From: Owenia fusiformis
Lineage: Eukaryota; Annelida; Polychaeta; Sabellida; Oweniidae
Assembly: GCA_903813345.2 (NCBI GenBank)
Contig: CAIIXF020000012.1
Span: forward strand, 3,143,318-3,207,317
Length of the DNA stretch: 64,000 nucleotides
Direction of reading: 5' to 3'
Below the pieces are notes generated by a model. That model made no database searches, was not told the DNA's origin, and saw only the letters and a list, made by a program, of their open reading frames with translations. This document shows positions 32,101 through 44,000 of this stretch, in pieces (position 1 is the first letter of the stretch; every line of letters starts with the position of its first letter). A program made the translations under genes and the position numbers.

Positions 32101-34423
32101 CCTGTTTAAATCCTAAGAAAATAGCCAAAATCCCAACATATAATATGACTGTCCGAAATCTGTTAAGATACTTTCCCTCCTTCTTTTGATTGTTAGAGCA
32201 GTCTTGCCAAGATCTGATTAGGATTTTGGCATGACTAATGGTAAATTACTTTGACGCCATTTTGAATTTTTCGATATTTAAAACAGTTTCTCTTGTTCTA
32301 ATTATTGATAATTCATATTATATTTTCGAGTACCCTGCGCGCAGAGTCTAGTAATAAACTACCCTCTGCCTAATATAGACTATATTACAGTTTAGCAGTC
32401 CCGATGACTTGTGCCTGTGACAGCCTGTGTCATAAATCATTTCAAACCTACCCCGCTGACCTTTTCTCAACCATACAAACTGAAGAAAACATGCTAAATG
32501 CAAGCTCATTAACTCTATGATGATGTCAGAGAAAATTACCATATATAGAAACTCAGACTGGCTTGGTGAGATCATAGATTTATTGTAAACTGAAAGAGTG
32601 AAGACGAAGCTCTCTTTTAAGTAGTGAAATCGAAGGAATGCAAAGGGTAATTTCTACGGACACACCATTGGTTCGAATACCATTCGTCCGAATCCAAATC
32701 ATTAGAATCTCAGTTGTCCGAATCTCAATCAACCAAATTCCGATGGAATCGTGATTCGGATGAACTGTATAGACCTATTATAACTGAATAGTTTCACGCC
32801 AGGCAACGGAAGATCGAGTTTGAATATTGGCTGCCAATCCTCCTTGTCAAGGATAACATAAACATGATAAAAGCATTACCTTTAGAATATCAGGTCACAG
32901 TGACATGACATGATTATGAATAATTACACTGTTTATAATATCAATTGCATAAACATTCAATAAATAAAAGATCATAAAGATAGCATTATTTGTGCACTTT
33001 ATTTTCAAATGATCTCACAATACTAAACATTTTATTGTTAATATATCGATATTGGCTGACATGTTTCTTTCATTGTAAATGTATGCTAAGAATGACGTCT
33101 TAATAAAAATATTCTATGTTGAAACTTAGGAAGGAAAATTGTAGAAATATTACAATAACTTATTTGCCAGGGTGATAGATAAAAATAAGTGTACTTTTAG
33201 AGATATGTGTGTACCTAAACATAGAATAACTTTGATCATAAAACTTAATTGCTGTCATTAGAAAGTTTTTCACAATACTTTATAATTTACAGCCCCACTT
33301 ATCCTTATCTGTTACATTGTGACCAAGGGTGTAGTTAGGCACGAGGCAGACCTCACCAAAATCTTAGAGAATTATTTGTTAGATGTTTTTTACAACTTTG
33401 AAATGTCTATGTCTATGTCAATAATACCGTATATAATTTAAATGATAGAATTTTAAATGGAATTGAATTTGAATATGAGATAGAAATGAAAGTATTGATA
33501 CACCATCTTTAATCTAAATTTACCTCACCTATTCATTTTGCCTCACCTAATTTAAGGTCCCTTCATAAATCGAGTCAAATTAATTTACATTTCTCCCTCT
33601 ACTCAGTATATTAAATGTGTAGATATGATACACTTAAAAGTGCAGTCTCTATTTATATTCAAATAGAACGCTTAGACCCAGATCAAAAACTTGTAAAACA
33701 TCTAAATTGACAATGTGATTGATAATGTATTTTGTGTACAACATGTGATCGGGATAACAAGTTGGCCATAGGAAATAGATCACTTATACTTAATTCTGTA
33801 GAAAATAGTAGTTCTATTGAGTCATAATAAAATTTAAGGCTATACTCCCCAGTAGTGTGAGGTTATGGCACTAATTTTGTTTCAGAGTACTCTCCATATA
33901 AAATCACTTTTCTTCAGCAGGTGGTTGGTTACAGTACAGCAATGTGGGAATTATTTTAAGGAATTTTTAATTTTTTAATGAACAAATTTTCCAATAATTT
34001 ATTAAGTAGTGATATTTTGATGTAATCAATGTTTATCTTTCTTTCAGTCTCTTCAACTCTTTTTCCGTCCATCAACAATCTTGTTGATGATATGTGATTG
34101 AAAGAATTTCCATAAGAAATTACCATGTGAGTCCACTCGTGCCATTTTTTGTCACCACATGTTTTGTGATTGGCATTTGGAAGTTTGCATTTGGTATCTG
34201 TCACATATGGCAGGTGGTGACATTATGCATTTTAATGCCATGATTCATCATCTTTCTATTGTTTTGCAGCAAAATAGATTTCCCGCTGATCAAGCAGTTG
34301 TTTCCCGAATCAAGAGTAGAATATATAGAAGATGCTGGACATTGGGTGCATGTTGAGAAACCTAGAGAATTTATGAAAGCTGTAATTCAGTTTTTGAATC
34401 CAGAGGAACAAACACCGGAATGA
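26150..34423 (+). CDS. ABHD11: ABHD11 alpha/beta hydrolase, six exons, complete
   Basis: Exons 26150-26244, 27848-27995, 30662-30835, 31197-31367, 31639-31820 and 34270-34423 join in frame to 307 codons; human ABHD11 has 315. The N-terminus starts MYKRCFGKN and is basic and hydrophobic without acidic residues for ~20 positions, fitting a mitochondrial presequence. HGLFGSKRNWQ supplies the oxyanion loop. VVAVDCRNHGESPH and the nucleophile elbow GHSMGG (Ser126) follow, and the catalytic His is in GHWVHV (~281). ABHD11 is a mitochondrial matrix serine hydrolase that binds the 2-oxoglutarate dehydrogenase complex and preserves its lipoylation. The exon-3 acceptor is the fifth of a tandem series of TCTTCAG-type sites. 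Intron 1 contains a hAT-like MITE. The gene is head to head with SBDS and convergent with HFM1. Confidence 0.96.
26746..27267. mobile_element. hAT-like MITE with 8-bp target duplication
   Basis: A 522-bp element in ABHD11 intron 1 with terminal inverted repeats that start TTACTATATTTGCACAT and continue for well over 100 bp with mismatches. It is flanked by the direct repeat GCCATTGG (26738-26745 and 27268-27275), the 8-bp size typical of hAT transposons. It has no transposase. The centre has GCGCATGCGC palindromes near 26962 and 27006. Confidence 0.88.
28252..28385. repeat. GTCACCAC short dispersed repeat (ABHD11 intron 2)
   Basis: Begins with the palindromic GTCACCACCATAAGTGGTGAC and ends near a CTGTAACAAATGGCAGGTTAA block. 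The same end sequences recur, in either orientation, near 34165-34245, 34745, 44455, 45370, 45560, 55172, 55940 and 60045. SINE-like or MITE-like; the class is undetermined. Confidence 0.7.
29361..29528. repeat. ~168-bp hairpin element
   Basis: Left arm ATATAGACC...AGCAGGGGTTATATCGTCG, then AATACACCCC and GGCTAGGCACAAA. The right arm is the near-perfect reverse complement, ending GGTCTATAT. The centre is CCCCGAACGACCG. It lies in ABHD11 intron 2 and looks like a palindromic MITE. Confidence 0.85.
30013..30659 (+). repeat. 139-bp tandem repeat with acceptor-like sites before ABHD11 exon 3
   Basis: Four units share CATTACATTGGGCC, TGGGTCAATGGGAGATAACT and a GTGTTCACATTGAGAAGTGT block. Pyrimidine tracts ending in CAG occur with AG at 30098-30099, 30236-30237, 30375-30376 and 30514-30515. 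The real exon-3 acceptor AG at 30660-30661 falls in the same phase (spacings 138, 139, 139, 146). The units derive from the ACAGTAAAACC repeat family, whose end opens the array at 30013. Confidence 0.88.
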
Positions 34424-34744
34424 ATGCAAAGCAATCTAGATATGGATCATCTCTAGAAATAGGAAATTGTAGAAGGTATTGAGAAATATGGAAAACTGAA
34501 TGATATTATTATAGAATCTAACAGCATGGATAAATATGTCTTGATGGGCACATGTAATTAAATTACCTCAAAGAATGTTAATTTTTGTAAAAAGTTGAAG
34601 CATTAAGTCTAACATTGTTAAAACCATAATAATGCTTATCAAGAATGTGTCAAAACCATATAATGTACAGGCAAAGCATAACGTGCTATATTTAATGCAT
34701 AAGCTACACAATACATATGTAATATCATTTTAGTAGTATTCCAT

Positions 34745-34975
34745 TTTTATGTCACTACCACAAGTGGTGACATATTGTTATTGTCTCAAACTTTTTTGTG
34801 GACAGCGTTCAGAGTTTGGCGTCTGCAACAAATGATGTCTGTAACAAATGACATCTGTAGTAAATGATGTCTGTAACAAATGACATCTGTAGTAAATGAT
34901 GTCTGTAACAAATGACATCTGTAGTAAATGATGTCTGTAACAAATTGCAGGTGGTGACATTCCGCATGTTAATGC
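34745..34975. repeat. GTCACCAC short repeat with internal microduplication
   Basis: Starts GTCACTACCACAAGTGGTGAC and ends GCAGGTGGTGACATTCCGCA. Inside, a ~32-bp unit containing CTGTAACAAATGACATC and GTAGTAAATGATGT is repeated about three times. Confidence 0.8.
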
Positions 34976-36054
34976 TTTGTTACTTCATATTGAAGGGTCT
35001 ACAATACAATAGTTTTTCTCAACAACGTGCTAAATCCTAATTTCATCTCTGATTTTACATGTTTTGGTCAAAATATCTCAATATTTTATCCTTTTGAAAG
35101 GGTCCAAAGAGACTTTTAATGGGAAGGCATGATATTGTCAAGTTTTTAACATTTACAGTATTTGTACAAAATTAAAGTGGTACATTGAAGTGGTAATTAT
35201 AAGGTCAACAACCATTAGGCTTATTTCCTCCCATAAGGATAAATGAAACAATGTACAACTACCAAAAAATAGAAATTCAGAAAGCATGGCTACCACTCGG
35301 ATATAAAAAATCACTAAAGCTCAAATCAATAACCTTTATTCATGCTTTCTGATAAACAAGCCAAGGAACTTGCAAGCTGATGAGCTGTATAATTTATGCA
35401 TACTTTATAAACTCCAATTGTATTTTGATATATTATATATGGAATAAATGAGAAATGAAAAAAATAGACTCCAATTTAGCTCGGAAATTATTAGTGATAT
35501 TTCCACACTTTAGTTAGCAAATTGTAGACTAAAATCATAAAAGGTGCTTCATGTATTTAAAAAAATATTTATGTATACACTGCCATTATAATATATATAG
35601 ATGTTGTATTTATGTATTTACTGTACAAATATAGAAGTTCATTAAAAGAAAACTTCCTTGAAAATGTGGAAATCTATATTTGTTAATGACTCTTGGGAGA
35701 GGGGGTTGATGGGGAACCAATTTCCAACATTTGAACGGAGTGTATTCTTTATCATCCCTTGGAATATTAATTATTACATGAAAATGAAATGTAAATTAAA
35801 ATATAAATATTTATTTAAAATATATTCAGCAAATGAGACGAAACAGCATGAGGCAAAGAAAAAGGCATACTTATTTAAAGGGCCTTGTTAGTACAAAATT
35901 GATGATTCAATTTTAAAGCAGCATAACTTGAAGAAACGCAGCATTTTGAAAAACCCTGTTATTCTGTTATTACAATATTTATTAATTATTTAATGCTCTG
36001 TTATTCAATTTATAACATTTAGTAGGTGATATGAAGATAAGTGATGACAGCATA

Positions 36055-36312
36055 CAATCATCCTCCGATCACAGGGCTTCAAAATCCAGAATATATTCTT
36101 TCTTTTTACCCCCCTGCGATAAGCAGTTACCATTTTCCCGCTTAAAAACTCGCAATCTGATTGGCTGTCGCAACACTGTGACAGAAATCATGTATAAGTC
36201 ATTGGGCATAATTAGATCACATGATTCAGTTTAATTGGGCGCTTCCAAATTGGTTAAAGCAGGGGGAAGAAGGAGTTACGGATTCTGGATACCTGCTTAC
36301 GAGGATGGCATA
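36055..36312. repeat. dispersed repeat family, copy 2
   Basis: Inverted-orientation partner of 24045-24315. Both end in a GAGGATGG/CATCCTCC motif. The unit length is about 260 bp and there is no ORF. Confidence 0.8.
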
Positions 36313-37087
36313 CAATTGAAACCACATTATATGGTTAGATGGATATATAATCTGCCAAGTTTGTGTATTAATTTATGATTTGTAGCTTTTAACGTAAGAT
36401 GTTTATTTGGATTGCAGTCTTTTGTAGGTTTGAGGTTATGTATGTGTTTTTAGTTCAATTATAAGATCATAGGTCATCAGTAATGTTTTTAAAGAACATA
36501 GCCTGTTAAACATTATAGAGTTTCATCCTTGAAGGGATATTCCATTCCAGATATTTTTTATTACACTCAAAGTACAAAGGTTCAAAATTAACACAACTTC
36601 CATTTGTCACATACTCAGAATGGCTCATCAAATCTCTTACATTACTATAATTTATAAAAATGGAAAATGAAATTCTCCAATTTATTGTTTCTCACCAATA
36701 CCTCTGGAGGTAAAGCACATTATTTGGGCACAGTTAAAATCTGTCAAATCTGAGCACTACTTGTATCAAATACTCAGATTGGCAGGTGTTGACATTTCAA
36801 ACATGATTTTGAACCATATACGAAATGAGTGTTTCCCCTAAATATGGAGCTTTTAGACATTGGCTTATTTTTAGCCTTCTACAGGAAATATTTGAATGGA
36901 ATGTTCCTTTAAGATACATGCTTTTTGATTTATTCCAAAGTCTAGTTTGAAAATGTTCAAAGTAAGCTGGAAAACCTTAGCTTTAGAACAGAATGTAGAA
37001 TGATTGACTAACGCATGTTTAAACATTGAAATAAATACTTTATTTAAAATATGTAAAATTCACCAACAAATAACATCAGTACATATA

Positions 37088-37331
37088 CAGTAAACCCTTT
37101 GAGAGTGGAACAGCTTTGATTTTGCCAAAAAGTGTTCCATTTGGGATGTTTCACATATAGACGTTAAATAAACATATGGTAGCGAGATATGGATTTCATC
37201 CCTAGATGGCCGAAGATCTATTTCTAACCCTTTAAGGAATTCGGCCATCTTCTCTCTCCTGATAAACGTTAAGTGAAACTGTGAAAAGAGTTTCAATTAC
37301 AAAGGTGTTCCTGTGACTGGATTTACTGTAC
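37088..37331. repeat. CAGTAAAACC-type TIR repeat
   Basis: Starts ACAGTAAACCCTTTGAGAGTGGAACAG and closes with GTGTTCCTGTGACTGGATTTACTGTA, a mutual inverted repeat. The same termini recur in the HFM1 introns, in ABHD11 intron 2 and in the DNAAF4 intron near 57830-57870. Confidence 0.75.
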
Positions 37332-38041
37332 ATATCAATGAAAACAGATATATGAGGTACTTAGGCCTGAGAACATGAATAATTAATGTAAAATTGAAGT
37401 TTACTAATGAATGTCCCGAGAAGAAAAAAAATTTTCTTTGGGAACTCAAACTTGATTTTTTATACATGTTCCTGGGCCTATGTAACACCCTACCTGTATA
37501 TTGATCAGTTTTTATCGTTTAATTGTCAAGTTTCAAAAGAAACTCACTTGCTTTTGATACTGGCTTTACTATATGTTATGCACAGCAGTGTACTTGTATA
37601 TAATGTAAATAAATAAATAAAACGTTTAGTAACTTGTTAACAGCTATAAAATAATAAATACTTTGTTTATAAATGTAATATTTTGTGTTGACTAGATTGC
37701 AACAAATGGCTTTGAATGTTTATCCCTTGAAATGTATGCATTAAACATACATTGTATCTTCCAGAAATAGAACCTATATTAGTGGAGTTCAATCCTAGGT
37801 TCTATAGTATGCAGGTAATCAAGTGTCCAGCAGTCTCTCCCATAATGCCATAGGTTCTATTCTATGGGTTATCTAAAATGATATCCCATGAACATAAAAT
37901 ATCCAATAAGATAACATACGCTTCAAAATGATCGAGTAGCCGAATCTGACAGTTTAGCACTGAAGCCGACCAGCATCTCCATGGAATGAGCACTAGATTT
38001 TAAGTCCACAAAATATTTGTAGATTATGGTACTCCTTGCAT

Positions 38042-41000
38042 TTAGAATATACCACTGAAGATATTGTCAAATGTTTCTTCTGCTTCGTTCAGATCTTTCT
38101 CATTTCTGAAAAATAAGCTCAGCATTAGACTATTATAGTATATGTTTCAAAAGACCTACTGTTCTGAGCACATGACTTGGACATATTGTAGGTCTACAAT
38201 ACAGTACGTTTTTAAAGTTCTGTACAGCAGTTCATTTTGGCCATATTTTGATCACATAGACCAAATGAAAATTAATCTAAAATGGCAGCTTCCAGTAAAA
38301 AGATATTTGAAAAAACATTTTTAATCCTGGTATACTGGCCAAAAGTGTTCTGATTAGCAGGTGAACAGATTTCTGACTGAGAAAAAGTGTACACATTAAG
38401 AGGTGTTCGGATTAGAGACGTTCCACTTTAGTCTAAAAGACTTACCCAAGAGAAGCTGCAAACATACTGGTGGGTGCTACATTGTGGTCTCGTCTGGGAA
38501 AGGGGAGGCTTGTATGAACCACATTGGGATCATTTCTCACCATCGAGGCTTCAAAGCGATCAGGACATTTTGAGGCAGATTGATTGGAAATGTCTGCAGT
38601 TGGGTTATCATAATCATCTGCAGGTTTCAGACTGTGTGTGACAAAAGAGCTTGGTTCTACAGCTCTTTCTGAGATCATGTGACCAATAATAGGGGATTCC
38701 TGTGACATCACAAGATCTGTAGTCATTGGAGAAATGGCACATTCTGATTCGGTAGATTTGTTCCAGGTAGTTGCATTCTGAAACAGAAAGGTTTGATTCA
38801 AGATGGTATATAGGTACGGAAGTGGAAACTATTATGTTTGATGGTGCATGTATGTTGTTATCAATCATAAACCTTTTATAATTAATCATATACATGTACT
38901 TGGGAAAGATAAAATTAATGACAACTGATCATTAGGGAATGATTTCAATAATGAACCATAATATTGTACATTTTAAGAGTTCATATTCTACCTGGTGTAT
39001 TTCAATGGGATCTTAGATTGGCATTACATTTTATTTATAAGTGTAGGTGTAAAGTACATGTACTAAAGGGAATCATGGGTCTGTGGGGAACTAAACAGCC
39101 TTTACCTGATGGTGGGCACTGTTAATAGATGTCTCTGCTAGTTGCAAGTGGTTCACTAAGAGGTCATCATCGTCTGATGACATTGAGGGTGACACAACTA
39201 TTTTTGGTGACACATCACTGCAATTAAAATTAAACATGTCAGGCCTGTAGCCAGGATTTGCCAAGGGGGGGGGGGGGGTCAGTTTTCAAAAATTTCCAGG
39301 GGGGTCACATTTGACAATTTTGGCCCAAATACAGCTAAAATCACTTGAGAAGTGCTCAAAATGGTGAAAAACTGCATGATTTTGAAAGAATTTTTGGCAA
39401 GGGGGGTTTGCCACACTCCTATCACAATTAGGTCTCATGAATATCACAATGTTTGTTTTTGTCACGGTTCACTAACAGGGTTTGAGCCATGGTACAATTG
39501 GCCATGAAATATGAATATGACATTAAAAGCGTTGCCCTTTAATGCCCATGAATTTTCAAATAGTTACCTGAATATTCTCCTATTGGTTCTATTGCATATA
39601 GCTGCTCCTACAGATTTGATGTTTTTATTGGCTGCAGTAGTGGAGGGGTTGCAATTACTCCACATTTGCCCACCTGAAAGATATGGTCATTTAAAGTATC
39701 AATGAATAAAAAAGGCTGTATAGCATTGAACATATAAACCTAAAGTGCAACACATCTGTATGGTGAACACCTTGTAGAACAGTTTTTCAGTCCACTGACT
39801 CACTGACTTCATGTTAACGAAGTCAGTGATTAATTTCATCATAGTACAGTAGAACCTGTGTAAGTGGAACACCCTCCGTTCTGCCAAAAAGCGTTCCACT
39901 TAGGAGGTGTTCCACTTACGGAGGTTTTGGGATCGCGGGATTTAAAGAACATACAAGATAAAATATAGGATTTATATGTATCACTGGAAATATGATTCTC
40001 CCTTCATTGCAGGGCAGGTATACTCTGGCGGATCTGGGGGGCAGATTTCTACCCCCTTGGGTGGGCCCAGAAAAAAAATTTAGCCCTAAGACCCCAATAT
40101 GTGGGCCTTTTTGGCATTACTGGGCCTTTTGGGGCCTTATTTTGTAATCTTAGGCCAATTTTGAAGAAAATGGGCCTTAAATTTTCAAAATTTGGGCCTA
40201 CCTTTTGCTTTTAGGGGCCCAAAATTTATATCAGACATATTTTTTATCAGACTTGAAATTTGCCCCCCCCCCCTTGTTGGTTCCCAGATCCACCCCTGGG
40301 TATATACCATTAATGATCCATTTGGTTTACTTAAAAATGTATCTGACATTCTTAATCCTCCTCATTCTGCCAAAAATGTTCTGACATTCTTAATCCTCCT
40401 CATTCTGCCAGTCTCAGGTACAAATGTTTGGCAATTAAGTTTTAAAGACTTGTTCCTACTGCTAATAATTCAATTGTTTTTTAACTGACATTCTTAATCT
40501 TACTTATCAAGTTTGAAACAAACAGCAAGGGGTATAAATTAGTGGTAGCATCACATGTCCATCTCTACAGGAGGTTAATCCAATTTTCTGAATGATAATC
40601 TGATGAAATCCTAATTAATATTGCTGATTATCAAATTAATTAGTGGTTGCATCATGTGTTGATCTCTACAGGAGGTTAATCCAATTTGCTGAATGGTAAT
40701 CCATTAAAAAACCTCATTTACCAATTGTCACGTTATTACCTGTTTTCATACCCAGATATCACTGTAGGAGGTTAATTCTGTTTACATAAGTATCAATATT
40801 GAAGTTTATGGAAATTGACTGTTCCACTTAGCAGGTTAAATTTTCAATATGGGGTGTTCACTGTTCAAGTTTGGAGGAGTTCCACTTACAGAGGTTCAAT
40901 TAACATTAAGTCAATGGGTTTTTAAAATGGGACTTTGAAAAAGTGTTGCACTTGCGAGGTGTTCCACTTACGGAGGTGTTCCACTTAGCAGGTTCTACTG

Positions 41001-44000
41001 TAATTGTTGTTTTGAAATCAAGCATTGTTGCCTAATTATATCTCAGTACCCTCCTTAATGAATTTAAATAGCTTGAGTCTCATTCATTTTGAAAAGTCAT
41101 TCAATCAGTCAAGTCATACTATCTTTACCTGAGAATTTATGCTGTCGCTCATTTGGTACTTCAATATCTGGAAGGTCATCTTCAGCAATATTCCCTTCTT
41201 GTTTTTTGTTTGCAGCAACAAATTCAACATCAGTGTCTTCCTGGTCACACAGATCAAATATACCATATAAGGAATCATCGTTAGGTTGCATGTTGTTTGA
41301 TCTGAAACAAATCAATCAATATAGGAAATACATGTTTTAATTAAAGGCCTTTTCTCAAAGTTCTGAATCACATACCATGTCCTTGTTTAATGTATATGCA
41401 TGGAAATGAATAGGCCAGAATGACTGAATACAGTAAAACCAGTGTATCTCAGTATCTGAACACCTCTCTAATCTGATAAACTCTCGATGCGTAAACTTTT
41501 TTCAGTCTCATTTTTTCAATCTGCCATGGAATTCTATGTTAAAAATTAAAAATGTGAACACCTGTCAATCTGAACACTTTTGTTCAATCCAAGTGATGTT
41601 CAAATAAAACAGTTTCCTTGAAAAACTCACCCAGTGTTCCATATAGTGTTAAATCTTTCATCCATAATTGCTTTTCTTTCCTTCCATCTTGCCTGTCTTT
41701 CCTCAAACCCTCCATTACCTCTATCATTCTCACTATCTACACTATATCTACCCCATCTTCCTTCATTGCTATCACCTCCATTCTGAGGATTATTCACACC
41801 ACTATGGGATTTTCCTTTTTCAAACCCACTCTTGCTTTCAAAACTCTGGTTATTGGAACAAAAGTCCATGTGATTCCCGTATTTGCCATAACTTGACTCA
41901 ATATCACATGGATCTCCCCCATTCTGAGAACTATTCCCGCCATAATTTAGCCTTCCTTTCTCCAAACCATCCCTGCTTTCAAAACTCTTTGAACAAAACT
42001 CAGTGTTATTCCCATATTTGGGCTGCAAGACTGTGCTATAATTGGACTCAGTATCACATGGATTGTCTATGAAGTTTGCATCTGTATTACTGTTATATGG
42101 GTCATGACTTGTGTTATGGATTGCCTCAATTTCATATGGATTTTGTTGATTTCTCTCCATATTATTACTGTGTGGCTTATCTCTGTTATATGGCTGCTGA
42201 TTTGTTTTGTAAGTTGACTCCATTTCATATGGATTCTGTCGATCATCTCTCCTTGTATTATTACCGTGGGAGATGTTGGATCCGTAAGTGCGCTCTGGAG
42301 TCTTTGGGTTCATGTGCGTGTCCTCTGGGGTCACATCATCTATGTCTGGGTCGGAGGAATCTGTAAAATGTAACAACCATGTATTTATTTACAGAATAAA
42401 GGACTTTGTAAATAGAGGAAGCAATATGATTACAGGTTTTTGATCCCATAGAAAGCACTTGATCGATCTGCAAATGTGATCAGATTTTACTTGTTATGAC
42501 AAACTTTAGAGATCGAATAGTCCTTTTTCGCAATAAACCTGTGAAATAGTCATATAAAGTTATTTGAACTAAAGCAGGAGTTTTTACAACTACATGTTCA
42601 ATGTACTTGGAGTAAGGAAACCAAAATACATGTGCTTCATTTGTCATATTATCTGCTCATTTCCTTTGCATTGAAGTTTATCATGGATGTGAGATGAGAT
42701 TGATATAAAGACCACTATTCATTTGAGATTATATTTTGCAGAATGATTGTTATGATGGAATATCAGCTCGCTATTATCATGGCTTGCTCTATTGGGTCAA
42801 TGCAATATTGGCATTTCCATTTCTGATTCATTTGATTTTAAAAATTTCATGGTTTTATGCAAGAATACTTGGCTAACTTTATTGTCTATCAGTGTCAAGG
42901 CTTATGGGATCAGTAAAAGGGATTGTGTAATAAGTTATGTTTTTCTAATTTTACCCATTAGTTTAGCAAAAAGGCACATAGAAAGACAGCTATTTTTATT
43001 TTTATTTAATATTTTTATTTCAAAGAAAAAACATGTCAAAGCAATTGCAAAAAATAATTACATTACAGTTACATGGTACGTAAACGTACATTTTACAATA
43101 CAGTATTGGTTAAACGTTAGTGTTTAAGAAATTTTATACCATTGGTAATTTTTTATAACCAACCTGTCCTACTGTAGTGGTACATATCAAGCTCATCCCA
43201 GCCCCTGGGGTTGGGGGCCACTGCTACACGTTTCTTCCCTGTAGAGGTAACCTGGATTTCAGGTTTAGTCATGGGGGTCCTTGTTAGTGCCAGTCGATCC
43301 TTGGGGGTGTAGGAAAACCTATTTAGGTTCTCTTTAGAACTACTGGGCTACAAGTGAAATACAATGCAGGTTATATAATTAATGTTTAATTGATAATTTT
43401 TTTATATAAAATCAACAATATAGGGTTAATGCAAATTCATGTATAGTTCAATCATCATAAATTGTTAAAATGTATTCAGAACAAAGATTACAAATCAACT
43501 GTCACCAATATATTGTAATGTAAACCAAAAAAATAATGTGAATTATCTTACAAAGAATCAATTAGTTAAGGGTTCCTTCAAACAACTCTCAATGTGAACA
43601 CTTTTCTCAATTCCTTCATTATCTCCCATTAACTCACATATTTGAAAACCTTGAAATGTGAACACCTACTAATGCAAACACTTTTGGCTGGTCCCAGAGG
43701 TGTTCGGATTAGACAGGTTTAACTGTACAGTATCTAAATACTATGTTACTTTGATGTTCAGCTTTGGGGCCTTCTGTCTGTATCTTACCTTCATGCGTTT
43801 TATATTGGGAGTTTGTGGAATCTTCTCAACTTGGTTCTTTAAACCATTCATATAGTGATCCATTCTCCCTATCTTCTCATTTACACTCATTTTCTCTTTG
43901 TTTCGCTCCATATTTGGTGCTTTCTGTACTTGCGGGCGTTTAATTGCTATTCCTAATTTACAGCACTCATGGGCACATGTGTCTTTGTTGGTGCACTTGT

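Larger units (their letters stand above)
34424..38041. other. intergenic region between convergent ABHD11 and HFM1
   Basis: No gene supported. An AATAAA in GGAATAAATGAG near 35440 is a candidate ABHD11 polyadenylation signal. The rest holds repeat copies listed separately and AT-rich unique sequence. Confidence 0.7.

Noticed and set aside
36031-36234. 67-codon ORF
   Set aside because: It lies within the dispersed repeat shared with 24045-24315, and its residues reflect that repeat.
41668-42366. + strand ORFs of 134 and 96 codons
   Set aside because: They are antisense shadows of the 730-bp HFM1 exon, whose frame fits its neighbours in phase.
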